This document shows, one piece after another, positions 8,375 through 16,410 of a stretch of DNA of 34,554 nt; within the stretch, counting starts at the first letter, position 1, and each line of letters opens with the position of its first letter. The position numbers and the translations under genes were made by a program. The stretch is from a virus. The notes beneath the pieces were generated by a model. That model saw nothing but the letters and a program-made list of their open reading frames with translations, made no database searches and was not told the DNA's origin. Location: IMG/VR virus record IMGVR_UViG_3300027749_000300, positions 1 to 34,554 of that record. One strand, given 5' to 3'.

Positions 8375-8803
8375 TTAAATTAAAGCTGGTTGTACTTTTT
8401 CCCAAACGATAGAGAAGTCTTGCGCTTGCAATACTTGTTTAGCATCAGGTAAGGGTTTGTAAGAAGTTAAAGTACCATTACGTAAGGCATACGATCTACC
8501 TGTTGCGTTATAAGTAACAGTTCCAGTGATTGAATAGACAGTTTTGTTAGTATTTTGGAATTGATAAATTGCATCAAACACACTAACGCTAGGGCTATCT
8601 GCTTGTAAATGTACAGCTTGTGTGTACATTTGTGGAATCCAACCTGATGACTTTTTACCATCAACACCTAGAATGTTTTGTGCTACGTCTTGCTCACCAA
8701 CATCAAAGGCTGCGTCTGCTGCGTAGCCTTGTACTTGGTGAATAATTGCAATATCAGGCACAGTAATTATAAATACTGCATCTGCTGAGGTTATAGTTGC
8801 CAT
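8375..8803 (-). CDS. Tail tube protein
   Basis: 142 residues, following the sheath gene by 10 bp, the standard sheath-then-tube order. The sequence begins with an alternating beta pattern (ADAVFIITVPDIAIIHQVQGYAADAAFDVGEQ), then GVDGKKSSGWIPQMYTQAVHLQADSPS, a helix with VFDAIYQFQ, and paired strands YSITGTVTYNATGRSYALRNGTLTSY ending DFSIVWEKVQPAL. The DG...G.IPQ...L.ADS pattern resembles DUF3277-like tube proteins of Mu-like and Bcep-like phages. It would polymerise as stacked hexamers around the tape measure and form the inner tube driven through the cell envelope. Confidence 0.75.
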   Translation of the reverse strand: MATITSADAVFIITVPDIAIIHQVQGYAADAAFDVGEQDVAQNILGVDGKKSSGWIPQMYTQAVHLQADSPSVSVFDAIYQFQNTNKTVYSITGTVTYNATGRSYALRNGTLTSYKPLPDAKQVLQAQDFSIVWEKVQPALI

Positions 8804-8813
8804 GATTTATCCT

Positions 8814-10340
8814 TTATAATACTACGATAGAGTTTAAGGTAACTTGTTGAATCGCACCGCCATCCATATAATACAATTTCATTGGTGGACTAACGCGTGC
8901 GCCACGCTCTTGAGCGGTTGCATCAACAATATTTAGATAATAGCCTTGTGTTTGTAATTGGGTAGAAATATCCTTGCCCACGCTATAGCTAATCGCTGCT
9001 TTTTGGCTATTACTTAAAGACACGCCAGTTCTAATGATTCCACAATTTAATGCCTGTTCAATAGGATCAGCACACCACGCTCTAATTAGGTTGTAGCCTA
9101 AGTCATTGTATGGAGCCATATTCACTTGTAGTAAACCCTCAAATATTGAAAGAGCTAGTTGTGAATTAAGGAAAATCTGACCAATATAAGTATCAAACCA
9201 TGCGAAACGACTGCCGCCCATAGCTCCATCAGCAATGATGTTGTAATTATTGCCAACACCTGGAGCAGAATAGCTACCAAAATAAGTAGAATTATTACTT
9301 AATACAGCATTGGCATCAGCTATATTAGTTACTTCTCCCACATAACTAGCTAAACCAGATTGCTGTCTAAATTTAAGAGTAGCCCTGCCATTGAGTGCGC
9401 TCCAATCAACTGCCGCTGCATAACCAGCTATGGCTGCTGCTAAATACACGCCTCCTGTTGGCGCATAACAAACTAATGTCCCATCAAATGTATCCGCTGC
9501 GATAATAGCACCAATAGTTGTGGCGTTATTTGCAGTTTTGTTTCCTATGTCAGAATCCCACACTATATAGGCATAGCGATCATTTTGGGCTTGAGTCCAT
9601 TGTGCAAAAAGAATTGTATCAGTGTTGACAGTTTCCCAAATTGTCATGAAAGTAGCCCAATTATTTGACAAATTAAGCAAATCATTCATTGCATCAGCGG
9701 GTGTATCAATACTGTCACCTTGACTTAATATACCAGCAGCGACACCTAATGGTGACGATAATGTGCCAGATGCATAAGCTATTGTTACGCCATCCCCAGT
9801 TGCATACGATGTGATAACAAATTGGCTTCTAATTGAATCCCAAGTAATTGTTGGAGCTGATCCACCGGTAAAGCCTAATCCTGTTTTAATAAGATTTATA
9901 ATGGATGTCGATTCTGCGCCACCAATGCTTGTTCCAGAAGCTAAATTTAAAGAGGGATTACTATAAGTTACAGCATTGATTACAATACTCAATGAACCAT
10001 TTAATGCTGTAAAATACGTTAATGGTTGACCAGCTAAGTTAATACCACGCAACCACGCAGGTTGTGATGTAGCTGCATAACCCGCTATAAATAATGTACT
10101 TGGAAATTTACTTGCATTATCAAATCCAGCAAAATAACATACAGCAGCCAAATACTCCGCTGATGTTGTGCCAAAGTACGCTCCTACATCAGTTGCATTT
10201 GAATAACTTAATATAGCTTCATTTGGTGCTAATGTATTTTGAGTTAAAAAAACAGTGTTTAATGCTAAAGGATTACCGCCTGTACCTACAACACCAGGTA
10301 TTACGGTTACTTCTTTAGAAATTGGTATAGATGATGCCAT
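8814..10340 (-). CDS. Tail sheath protein (DUF3383 family)
   Basis: About 508 residues. It shows the DUF3383 sheath pattern: IPISKEVTVIPGVVGTGGNPLALNTVFLTQN at the N-terminus, YFAGFDNASKFPSTLFIAGY, a long central domain with GDGVTIAYASGTLSSPLGVAAG, and the C-terminal FRQQSGLASYVGEVTNIADANAVLSNN, FAWFDTYIGQIFLNSQLALSIFEGLLQV and ERGARVSPPMKLYYMDGGAIQQVTLNSIVVL. The sheath contracts to push the tube into the host. An ATG at 10358 also opens the frame, but the ATG at 10340 lies 8 nt after GGGAG and is the better start. The ribosome site sits in a small hairpin loop (separate entry). Confidence 0.85.
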   Translation of the reverse strand: MASSIPISKEVTVIPGVVGTGGNPLALNTVFLTQNTLAPNEAILSYSNATDVGAYFGTTSAEYLAAVCYFAGFDNASKFPSTLFIAGYAATSQPAWLRGINLAGQPLTYFTALNGSLSIVINAVTYSNPSLNLASGTSIGGAESTSIINLIKTGLGFTGGSAPTITWDSIRSQFVITSYATGDGVTIAYASGTLSSPLGVAAGILSQGDSIDTPADAMNDLLNLSNNWATFMTIWETVNTDTILFAQWTQAQNDRYAYIVWDSDIGNKTANNATTIGAIIAADTFDGTLVCYAPTGGVYLAAAIAGYAAAVDWSALNGRATLKFRQQSGLASYVGEVTNIADANAVLSNNSTYFGSYSAPGVGNNYNIIADGAMGGSRFAWFDTYIGQIFLNSQLALSIFEGLLQVNMAPYNDLGYNLIRAWCADPIEQALNCGIIRTGVSLSNSQKAAISYSVGKDISTQLQTQGYYLNIVDATAQERGARVSPPMKLYYMDGGAIQQVTLNSIVVL

Positions 10341-10344
10341 AATT

Positions 10345-10358
10345 ATGTCTCCCGACAT
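10345..10358 (-). promoter_or_regulatory. Hairpin presenting the sheath gene ribosome binding site
   Basis: On the transcribed strand ATGTC-GGGA-GACAT is a perfect 5-bp stem with the Shine-Dalgarno bases GGGA in the four-base loop, ending 4 nt before the preferred ATG at 10340. It may protect the transcript or tune translation of the abundant sheath. Seen directly; function inferred. Confidence 0.4.
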
Positions 10359-10376
10359 TGTTGGTTGTTACTAAAA

Positions 10377-10886
10377 TTAACTATAAACTATATCCACAGG
10401 GATTAGATTATTGGTTCCTGGTGCATTAAAACTTGTTTGAGGAACAATTACATCAGGATTATATTGCAATGATATAGTCATTGTCCAACGCTGTTCGTAC
10501 TGATCCTCTGCGTTCTGTATAGGCATCTTTATAGGCTCAGTGCAATACAATGGGACAATAGACTCAGGAAGCTGTGAAACAGCCCATATAGTCCTAAATG
10601 ACGAATGTAATGCCCTAGCCGTATCACTCAACTCCCATCCATATAAATCTATTTGAACTTCAAGTTTAACATGCTCAGATATTATTTCTGTTGTATCAGT
10701 ATATGTTTCAATAGGTTTATTTAAAGAAATTGAAGTTACTTCTGTTAATTCAACAAATGGACTTAAAGGCATTGCCGTCCTATTAACAGCTCCTCTTATA
10801 ATTTGAGAAGTTGTAAATAGTTGAATATAAGCTCCTAGTGCATCAATAACTTGGTCAACGGTAATGGAAGGAACAAACATTGTCAT
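10377..10886 (-). CDS. Neck / tail terminator protein (gp12-like)
   Basis: 169 residues located between connector genes and the sheath. A helix (VDQVIDALGAYIQLF), QIIRGAVNRTAMPLSPFVELTEV, KLEVQIDLYGWELSDTARALHSSFR, and the C-terminal EDQYEQRWTMTISLQYNPDVIVPQ follow the pattern of phage neck terminator proteins (LIC_12616/gp12-like family): a small alpha-beta fold with conserved YEQRW..T...Q.N. These proteins cap the completed tail tube and sheath and provide the tail-side face of the head-tail joint. The start could be the ATG here or the next Met two codons later; spacing cannot decide. No overlap with the sheath gene. Confidence 0.75.
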   Translation of the reverse strand: MTMFVPSITVDQVIDALGAYIQLFTTSQIIRGAVNRTAMPLSPFVELTEVTSISLNKPIETYTDTTEIISEHVKLEVQIDLYGWELSDTARALHSSFRTIWAVSQLPESIVPLYCTEPIKMPIQNAEDQYEQRWTMTISLQYNPDVIVPQTSFNAPGTNNLIPVDIVYS

Positions 10887-10888
10887 AA

Positions 10889-11260
10889 TTAATCAACCTG
10901 TAAACAGATAACAACTTTAGTCCAGTCATCCCAAGTTTCAATAACTTTTGATACTAACCATCTTTGATTATTATAACTTATTAAGTCTCCACCATCACCA
11001 GTCTTTCTAATAACACCGTGTAATGCTCCTTGCAAGTATAATGAGCGGTAAACACCCTGCATATTTAAACCTTGTATCTTTTCAAGGTCTGCATTATCTA
11101 ATGCTTGAGTCTGCGCCATTCCTGACACTATAGGGTCGTAAGTTGGTATTTGTTTACGCCCAGCACCAATGGTGTACCCATTAGAGCTTAAAATAGTAAT
11201 ATACGCATTATTATTAACAGTGCTTGTTGCGCTATTAGCCAATCCACGAACATTAATCAT
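10889..11260 (-). CDS. Head-tail connector / collar-type neck protein
   Basis: 123 residues. Recognisable pattern: a short N-terminal leader (RGLANSATSTVNNNAYITIL), YDPIVSGMAQTQALDNADLEKIQGLNMQGVYRSLYLQG, then GVIRKTGDGGDLISYNNQRWLVSKVIETWDDWTKVVICLQ. A protein with this order of motifs is common between the HK97 gp10-like gene and the tail terminator in Bcep-like and Mu-like myoviruses, where it is taken as a head closure or stopper. The gene overlaps its upstream neighbour by 8 bp and ends 2 bp before the terminator gene, so the neck genes form one packed run. Precise role inferred from order. Confidence 0.65.
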   Translation of the reverse strand: MINVRGLANSATSTVNNNAYITILSSNGYTIGAGRKQIPTYDPIVSGMAQTQALDNADLEKIQGLNMQGVYRSLYLQGALHGVIRKTGDGGDLISYNNQRWLVSKVIETWDDWTKVVICLQVD

Positions 11261-11759
11261 CTTGCAGCCCTTTGTTTACCTTAACTTCTATGGCAGTGTT
11301 TCCCATATTGCCAGTATCAACTAAAGGATTGTCAAAGCCTTTTTTGGCTATTGTAATTGGAGCATTAGCTGGTTCCGTCCAGCTTTGTATTGATGCTTGT
11401 AGCGCGCCCTTTATATCTGCGCCCATTGAACTTAAACTTTGTGTCGTGTTCTTATTTGATTTCAATAACACACCTAACTTAGAAGCCCATGTTCCTTTTT
11501 CTTTACTTATCATTGATCTAAAAAATGGCCTTGATGGGATGCCAGCATGGGGGATAGTCATATAGTGATCGCCCACTAAAAAACGGCATAATGCCCCTGA
11601 TGCTGCAACACCAAATTCATTCCAGAAAGCAATGGTGGCGTAGTTGATGCCTTTGTTACTAACGTGACCACCTAAAAACCCTATCTCAACATTTCCGCTA
11701 GTCATGTTTTTAGCATAAGCATCTATCTTAGCGTCAAAGGAGCTAGAAAAGTCTACCAC
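11253..11759 (-). CDS. HK97 gp10-like tail completion / neck protein
   Basis: 168 residues. The central motif YATIAFWNEFGVAASG...IPSRPFFRSMI and the C-terminal PNAPITIAKKGFDNPLVDTGNMGN-like pattern (here NAPITIAKKGF, NPLVDTGNM) are hallmarks of gp10-like proteins. The protein lies between DUF4054 and the collar-type protein and overlaps both, by 7 and 8 bp. The family belongs to the head-tail joining set; in myoviruses it is thought to adapt the connector to the tail terminator. No signal peptide or membrane segment is seen. Confidence 0.75.
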   Translation of the reverse strand: MVDFSSSFDAKIDAYAKNMTSGNVEIGFLGGHVSNKGINYATIAFWNEFGVAASGALCRFLVGDHYMTIPHAGIPSRPFFRSMISKEKGTWASKLGVLLKSNKNTTQSLSSMGADIKGALQASIQSWTEPANAPITIAKKGFDNPLVDTGNMGNTAIEVKVNKGLQDD

Positions 11760-12157
11760 GGTAGTGTTGACCTTACTTTATATCTAAATCCTCTGAAAGA
11801 GGCTGTAGCTTGCCAGAATGCAGCTCCATACTGTGTTTGTTGGAACCATGGCCCTGACCCTGCTGTTAATGTCATATATTCCAGTTCTGCTTTAACAGAA
11901 CCTTCTTCTGCGCTCGATACACGACCAACTGGTTTGACATTGTTGCAATCAATAGCCCCACTTAAGAAAGCTATGTGAGCCGTCATCATCCATAATAAAG
12001 ATTGACGTTGCATAAGATTCACTATTCTGCTTTGATCTGAATTGTCGCAATACAGACCAGCATCAATAAAATAGGCTGCTAATTGCAAAGAAGATACTTC
12101 CTGAAACTCAGGATATCTCACCGTGAAACCAAATGAATCAAACGCAACGACAGCCAT
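11753..12157 (-). CDS. DUF4054 head-tail adaptor
   Basis: 134 residues. The sequence begins with DSFGFTVRYPEFQEVSSLQLAAYFIDAGLYCDNSD, then NLMQRQSLLWMMTAHIAFLSGAI, and continues with GRVSSAEEGSVKAELEYMTLTAGSGPWFQQTQYGAAFWQAT. This helix-rich pattern (F...YPEF......Q...YF..A..Y, LLWMMTAH, GRV.SA.EGSV, WF.QT.YG..FW) identifies the DUF4054 family, a gp6/gp15-like adaptor that attaches beneath the portal. The ATG overlaps the TAA of the upstream gene in a TAATG junction. Confidence 0.8.
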   Translation of the reverse strand: MAVVAFDSFGFTVRYPEFQEVSSLQLAAYFIDAGLYCDNSDQSRIVNLMQRQSLLWMMTAHIAFLSGAIDCNNVKPVGRVSSAEEGSVKAELEYMTLTAGSGPWFQQTQYGAAFWQATASFRGFRYKVRSTLPW

Positions 12158-12489
12158 TATTCGCCCTTATCTTCTTCTACGCCATGTGAACTTGGATCTA
12201 AAGGCTTAAAGCCTGTATCTATTGTTGCTTGTTCTTTGCCTTTAGCTTTAGCGCTCTTTTCATCGGTGGCTTCATAAATAGCCCCAACTACATAAGCTGT
12301 GAAAGCGTAGTTAGCTTTTTTCCATGCTGTCCAGAAGTCAGCGTCTACATCAGTGATACCAAAATCACCAAGTAGTTTAAAATATTCGGATGTTTGTTGG
12401 TTTGCGCCAGCAATTTCAACGGTTACATCATTGTGATGTAAGATAATGCCATGTGGCAAAGTACAGCCAATTTTAATTATTCCAGCCAT
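12157..12489 (-). CDS. Small structural-region protein of unknown function
   Basis: 110 residues, first gene after the terminator that follows the major capsid gene. It begins with IKIGCTLPHGIILHHNDVTVEIAG, followed by FGITDVDADFWTAWKKANYAFTAYVVGAIYEAT and a charged tail (EKSAKAKGKEQATIDTGFKPLDPSSHGVEEDKGE). Proteins with LPhGi.l......v.v.G.N and a TDVD..F...W motif recur at this place in Bcep-like and Mu-like phages. It is probably a minor head or neck component. No catalytic motif, signal peptide or membrane segment is visible, and I cannot name a tested function. Confidence 0.5.
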   Translation of the reverse strand: MAGIIKIGCTLPHGIILHHNDVTVEIAGANQQTSEYFKLLGDFGITDVDADFWTAWKKANYAFTAYVVGAIYEATDEKSAKAKGKEQATIDTGFKPLDPSSHGVEEDKGE

Positions 12490-12509
12490 GTTATTTCTCG
12501 TTAGTTAAT

Positions 12510-12541
12510 AAAAAAGAGTAGAGCTTTTTAAGGCTCTACTC
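12510..12541 (-). terminator. Rho-independent terminator after the major capsid gene
   Basis: In the leftward transcript GAGTAGAGC (12541-12533) pairs perfectly with GCTCTACTC (12524-12516) across an 8-nt loop, followed by six T residues (12515-12510). It closes the protease-cement-capsid transcript and would reduce or separate expression of the neck and tail genes downstream. Confidence 0.85.
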
Positions 12542-12553
12542 CATTGTACAGTA

Positions 12554-13609
12554 TTAAATACCGCTCATTTGTGAAATTAAGAATGGACGATAAATAATAG
12601 CGCCCCAAGTACCTTGAGATTTCTTTTGTTTGAAAGAAGAAACATCAAGAATAACTGGATGCGCTCTTAACTTTTCAGAGAAAGCAACTTCCATTGTACG
12701 TTGACCTTCAACTTCATCTGCAATTAATTGCATCAACTGACCAGCAGTACCAGCGTACTCAGGTGCAGTTTTAACAAGTAAGTTAGGGAAGTTCTTTTTC
12801 AACAAGTCTTGTACGTTAACATTGTACTGAGTAGTCAATGTTAATGCGACTTCAGAAGAAGGAGACATAGCTAAAGTCATTGGAGTGCTTAGATCAATCA
12901 AACCTTGTGATTGAGTTTGCAACAATTTGAATGCAGCTTGAATGTCAGCATACACTTCTAAAGCAGTTGCGTTAACCGCACCAGCAGAAGTAAACCAAGC
13001 ATTAGTACCTGATGCACCAAAGTTAGCTTTAACACCTGGAGATAAAGGAGCAGACAAAGAAGGATCGTTTAAGATACCGTAGTTTTGTAAGCCTTTAATA
13101 CCGTAGAAGTAAGACAAGTTTTGAAATTTGTTCAGAGTTAATACTGAAGCAATGTTCAAACGTGATGCCCAGTCAATACGAGCTTGACCCATGCGAGCTA
13201 ATTCCCTTTCGCCCCATTTAGTAACAGTTTGATAGAAATGTTGTTGACGCTCAGGCCAGTTAGCATTTGCAGATGAACGACCAGTAGTGCTGAAATCGCC
13301 ATAAGAAGATACGTTACCAGTTGATTCAATAACAGGGAACAACCAAGTTGTATCTACCCAGCTACCTTTCTTAACTTCAGAACCAGCAATATCTGCTGCT
13401 TTCATTGGAGTAGTTAAGATTTCGATGATTTTAGGATCAACGACAGTAGTTAAGAATGCAGGGATTGCGCTGTTGCTATAAGTAACAGTTTGAGTTTGAG
13501 CATCTAACGCCATCATTTTTTCTTTATAATCAGCAGAATCCATAGCTAATTCGTAGCCTTCTGGATAAACAACACCAATCAAATCTTTTAATACGTCTAA
13601 ATTGTCCAT
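12554..13609 (-). CDS. Major capsid protein (DUF2184 family)
   Basis: 351 residues with the DUF2184 capsid pattern: VTYSNSAIPAFLTTVVDPKIIEILTTPMKAADIAGSEVKKGSWVDTTWLFPVIESTG, followed by NWPERQQHFYQTVTKWGERELARMG and a C-terminal AHPVILDVSSFKQKKSQGTWGAIIYRPFLISQMSGI. Members have the HK97 capsid fold. There is no long N-terminal delta domain, which fits a separate scaffold in the protease gene two positions upstream. It is the last gene before the intrinsic terminator and is preceded by the cement protein gene (11 bp gap). Confidence 0.85.
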   Translation of the reverse strand: MDNLDVLKDLIGVVYPEGYELAMDSADYKEKMMALDAQTQTVTYSNSAIPAFLTTVVDPKIIEILTTPMKAADIAGSEVKKGSWVDTTWLFPVIESTGNVSSYGDFSTTGRSSANANWPERQQHFYQTVTKWGERELARMGQARIDWASRLNIASVLTLNKFQNLSYFYGIKGLQNYGILNDPSLSAPLSPGVKANFGASGTNAWFTSAGAVNATALEVYADIQAAFKLLQTQSQGLIDLSTPMTLAMSPSSEVALTLTTQYNVNVQDLLKKNFPNLLVKTAPEYAGTAGQLMQLIADEVEGQRTMEVAFSEKLRAHPVILDVSSFKQKKSQGTWGAIIYRPFLISQMSGI

Positions 13610-13620
13610 TTATAAGCTCC

Positions 13621-14172
13621 TTAAGCCGCAGAAATGATAGTGATTTCGCCAACAGCAACAGTAGCTCGGCAAACCCATGATGTCTCAACAAAGCCAGTTA
13701 CAGTTGCACCAGCAGCAGCAAATTGGATAGAGCCGTCAGTTGATTTAGCAAATGCTTTTTGACCATAAGTTGCACCAGCAACAGTGGCTCTAACATAAAA
13801 GCTTCCTGATTCAAATACAGTTATGCTTTGACCAGCAGGAACAGTCATTCCATACCAGGTATCAGTAGATGGAGTAACGCCTGTAGGTTGAGTTAATATA
13901 AAACCTTGTTGATTGCGTGGGATGAAACCATCTGGCGCATTAGTAGAAACACCAACGCTTGTAATAGTAGTATCAGCTTGAATCCAAGCAAATTGACCGA
14001 TAGTTGCGCCAGTAGTACCAACTAAGAAGTAATCTACACCGGCAGCATTAGCAGTATCAATACCGCCAGCAATACCGAATGAAGGGATAAGTTGACGAGC
14101 AGGGTTTTCAGATGCGAAATCGCCTGGTAAACCTACTGGTTGTGCATTATTTACTGTGTTTTGAAAGCCCAT
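13621..14172 (-). CDS. Structural cement (capsid decoration) protein
   Basis: 183 residues, rich in Gly, Ala, Thr and Val with few charged residues. Pattern: GLPGDFASENPARQLIPSFGIAGGIDTANAAGVDYFLVGTTGATIGQFAWI, then APDGFIPRNQQGFIL, GMTVPAGQSITVFESGSFYVRATVAGATYGQKAFA and a final CRATVAVGEITIIS. This matches the phage cement proteins that form trimers on the capsid surface and stabilise the expanded head. Located between the protease/scaffold and major capsid genes, inside their common transcript. Confidence 0.8.
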   Translation of the reverse strand: MGFQNTVNNAQPVGLPGDFASENPARQLIPSFGIAGGIDTANAAGVDYFLVGTTGATIGQFAWIQADTTITSVGVSTNAPDGFIPRNQQGFILTQPTGVTPSTDTWYGMTVPAGQSITVFESGSFYVRATVAGATYGQKAFAKSTDGSIQFAAAGATVTGFVETSWVCRATVAVGEITIISAA

Positions 14173-14181
14173 GAATATTCC

Positions 14182-15570
14182 TTAGAAACGTGATAGACCA
14201 GGGAAAGCATCAGTCATAGACTTAACTTTACCACTGAAGGTTTTGTGAGTTACTGCATCCATCGTCAAAGAAGCTTTAAATACGGCTTTTAAACCGGCAA
14301 GTTCATTAACACCATCAAATGCAATCTTTTTAGATTTAAGTGCGAATTTATAAATCTCTTCTGCACTATCCATACCCAGAACATCACCTACTACAGAACG
14401 GACATCAGCTTTAGCCAATTCCAACTCTTTAAACTTCTTAGTAAGCTTAACTTCGTGAGCTTTTAATGCGGCATCCATTGCTGGTTTACCCCATTCTTTG
14501 TTGTCTTGGTCTTCGTCGATAATTTCTTCATCTTCTACTGGTTTGTCTTCCATTTTACTTTCTTCAGATTCTTCGATGTTGTCATCGCTATCTGAACAGT
14601 CAGTGCTTGGAAAGAAACCTTTAGCAGTTTCAATATCGTCTTCGCCCATACCTTTACCAGCTAGAAAGCCATGTAGTTTCTCATGTGGAGAACCTTCAGT
14701 TTCGCTTTCTTTCTCGCCTTCAACTTCATCCTCGTCACCAACACCAGCTTCTGTTGGCTCTAAGTTTTGAGCTTCAGGATTAGCATCAACTTCTTCAACG
14801 CCTAGAACAGCATCAATGATGTTGTCTAATTGTTCAGGATCCATTGAATCATCAAGAGCTAAATAAAGAGCTTTAATCTTTTTTGCGTCTATCGTTTTAC
14901 CGTTCACCAATGATGGCAGAGCTGCGTCCTGTGCCAACTTCGGTAGAGCGGCTTTCAGCAACGTCAAACGTGCTTTGCCTTTTTTGGTCATTCTCATCGT
15001 GTCTGTTTCCATAGATGAAGGATTATAAAACGGGTTAGAATCAGCAACGACCACATCTGGCCCCGCCCTTCCCGACTCGACAACGGCTACATGATTTCCA
15101 CGAATGTTCCTCATGATACCATCGTACTTTTCACCATTAACTTCACCAGCAGTCATATCTGCATCATATAGATAGGCACTCGATAATTCTTTCTTAGCAT
15201 TTGCTTCAATAAGATTAATCGCTTGTTCATCCCATATAGATAGAGATACTGACAAATAAGGTAAGTTAAATTCGACATCCGATCCTGTAGAACCAATAAT
15301 TAGGTCTTTAGGTGGTTTGTCTGCGAATACTGGAACGTGCTTTGATAGCACAGGTAGATTACGAAAACTATCAGCCGATTTAGCTAGTTCGTCCGCATCT
15401 CTGTACATATAATAGACTTTGTCGGGATCAAGACCTAGTTCTTCACTTCTAGGTATCTCATATCCCATATAAGGATTAATGACAGCTTTGCTTATATGAG
15501 TTTCATCAACGTGCAGCATACCGTTCTCGTCCAAACGTCTTACTGACTTATCAAAAGCTAATTGTGGCAT
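14182..15570 (-). CDS. DUF2213 prohead protease fused to acidic scaffold region
   Basis: About 462 residues. The N-terminal 180 residues match DUF2213: GMLHVDETHISKAVINPYMGYEIP, DSFRNLPVLSKHVPV, DLIIGSTGSDVEF, and KYDGIMRNIRGNHVAVVESGRAGPDVVVADS, where NHVAVV..GRAG is the conserved block around the putative catalytic His. Residues 250-360 are very acidic (many Glu, Asp), and the C-terminal 100 residues are helical and charged, as in scaffolding proteins. This suggests a protease with its own scaffold that is digested on head maturation. The frame also opens at a TTG at 15585, but the ATG at 15570 follows AAGGACT by 7 nt and is preferred. Confidence 0.8.
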   Translation of the reverse strand: MPQLAFDKSVRRLDENGMLHVDETHISKAVINPYMGYEIPRSEELGLDPDKVYYMYRDADELAKSADSFRNLPVLSKHVPVFADKPPKDLIIGSTGSDVEFNLPYLSVSLSIWDEQAINLIEANAKKELSSAYLYDADMTAGEVNGEKYDGIMRNIRGNHVAVVESGRAGPDVVVADSNPFYNPSSMETDTMRMTKKGKARLTLLKAALPKLAQDAALPSLVNGKTIDAKKIKALYLALDDSMDPEQLDNIIDAVLGVEEVDANPEAQNLEPTEAGVGDEDEVEGEKESETEGSPHEKLHGFLAGKGMGEDDIETAKGFFPSTDCSDSDDNIEESEESKMEDKPVEDEEIIDEDQDNKEWGKPAMDAALKAHEVKLTKKFKELELAKADVRSVVGDVLGMDSAEEIYKFALKSKKIAFDGVNELAGLKAVFKASLTMDAVTHKTFSGKVKSMTDAFPGLSRF

Positions 15571-15585
15571 ACATGAGTCCTTCAA

Positions 15586-15603
15586 GGGAGAATACTATCT
15601 CCC
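15586..15603 (-). promoter_or_regulatory. 5'-leader hairpin of the capsid-trio transcript
   Basis: GGGAGA-N6-TCTCCC is a perfect 6-bp stem in the leader just before the AAGGACT ribosome site of the protease gene. It lies between the proposed transcription start and the first ATG. It may protect the 5' end of this abundant message. Seen directly; role inferred. Confidence 0.4.
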
Positions 15604-15620
15604 GACAGTAATTAATTCGG

Positions 15621-15647
15621 ATTATAACAGTTTTTTGCTTGTGTCAA
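15621..15647 (-). promoter_or_regulatory. Extended -10 promoter for protease-cement-capsid genes
   Basis: Leftward TTGACA (15647-15642), a 15-bp spacer and TATAAT (15626-15621) with a TG one base upstream (TGTTATAAT), which is the extended -10 element. The spacer is 2 bp shorter than ideal, but both hexamers are consensus. It starts at the stop of the Mu F-like gene and faces the capsid genes. Confidence 0.7.
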
Positions 15648-15648
15648 A

Positions 15649-16410
15649 CTAATTTAATATTCCCCTGCCTACACAGCGACAATTTATAAGTTGACCAGGT
15701 TGTAAATACTCCCCACTAATTAAGCAGCCTTCTGCTATTTCATATACCCTGCCGTCAGCCGCTAAATGATCTGGTCTAGGTACACCTTTATGCGAATGAA
15801 ACCATGTTGCATGAGTAATACCCACTTCCAATAATCTTGCGCTCTGCACAACGCTATTTATCTTGGATATTTGATCGCCAGCGATAGTACCTGCCCTACG
15901 TTCGGTAATAGCTTGTGCTTTCTTCATTTCTTTTCGGATAACATCCAAAGAACTTCCCATAGAGTAGCCACGCATAACAATACCCTCTATCCGAGTATGG
16001 TATTGTTCTTGGATAGACTCTATTAGGTTAGTATTTTCTCCAACACTGGCGTTCAAAATGTCTTTTATGGCGCGAGTATCTTTAAAAGTGGCACTAATAC
16101 CTACCGCAGCTAAAGCACTCATTAATGCATTATCAGTGATACGCGCTGCCCTAGTAATGTGCATTAACGCCAAATAAAGCGCTAATAGTTCAAACTTGTG
16201 TCGCCATTTCCTCTTAAGTTCATCAAGTTTCTTTTGTGCGTCAGCAGACGGCAATAAATCTGCCGCCATGTTAGTTGGTTGGTTTTTATTATAGGCGGCT
16301 GTTAGCCAATATAGGTAACTGTCGGACATTTCCTTAATCGCGTCCTGTAATTGTCTCCTATACTTGGCAATAGCGCCTATATTAGCGTGAACCGGTCTGA
16401 GCGTCTGCAT
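15649..16410 (-). CDS. Mu gpF-like / SPP1 gp7-like minor head protein
   Basis: 253 residues. The N-terminal two thirds is helical (NIGAIAKYRRQLQDAIKEMSDSYLYW, KRKWRHKFELLALYLALM). The C-terminus has the gpF/gp7 signature: ERRAGTIAGDQISKINSVVQSARLLEVGITHATWFHSHKGVPRPDHLAADGRVYEIAEG, then PGQLINCRC (residues ~190-250). Such proteins are packaged in small numbers next to the portal. The gene overlaps the 3' end of the portal gene by 29 bp in another frame, suggesting coupled translation from the portal. Confidence 0.85.
   Translation of the reverse strand: MQTLRPVHANIGAIAKYRRQLQDAIKEMSDSYLYWLTAAYNKNQPTNMAADLLPSADAQKKLDELKRKWRHKFELLALYLALMHITRAARITDNALMSALAAVGISATFKDTRAIKDILNASVGENTNLIESIQEQYHTRIEGIVMRGYSMGSSLDVIRKEMKKAQAITERRAGTIAGDQISKINSVVQSARLLEVGITHATWFHSHKGVPRPDHLAADGRVYEIAEGCLISGEYLQPGQLINCRCVGRGILN

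Noticed and set aside
14498-14770. 90-codon rightward Ser-rich ORF
   Set aside because: It is the complement of the acidic scaffold region, where repeated Asp/Glu codons give Ser codons on the other strand.
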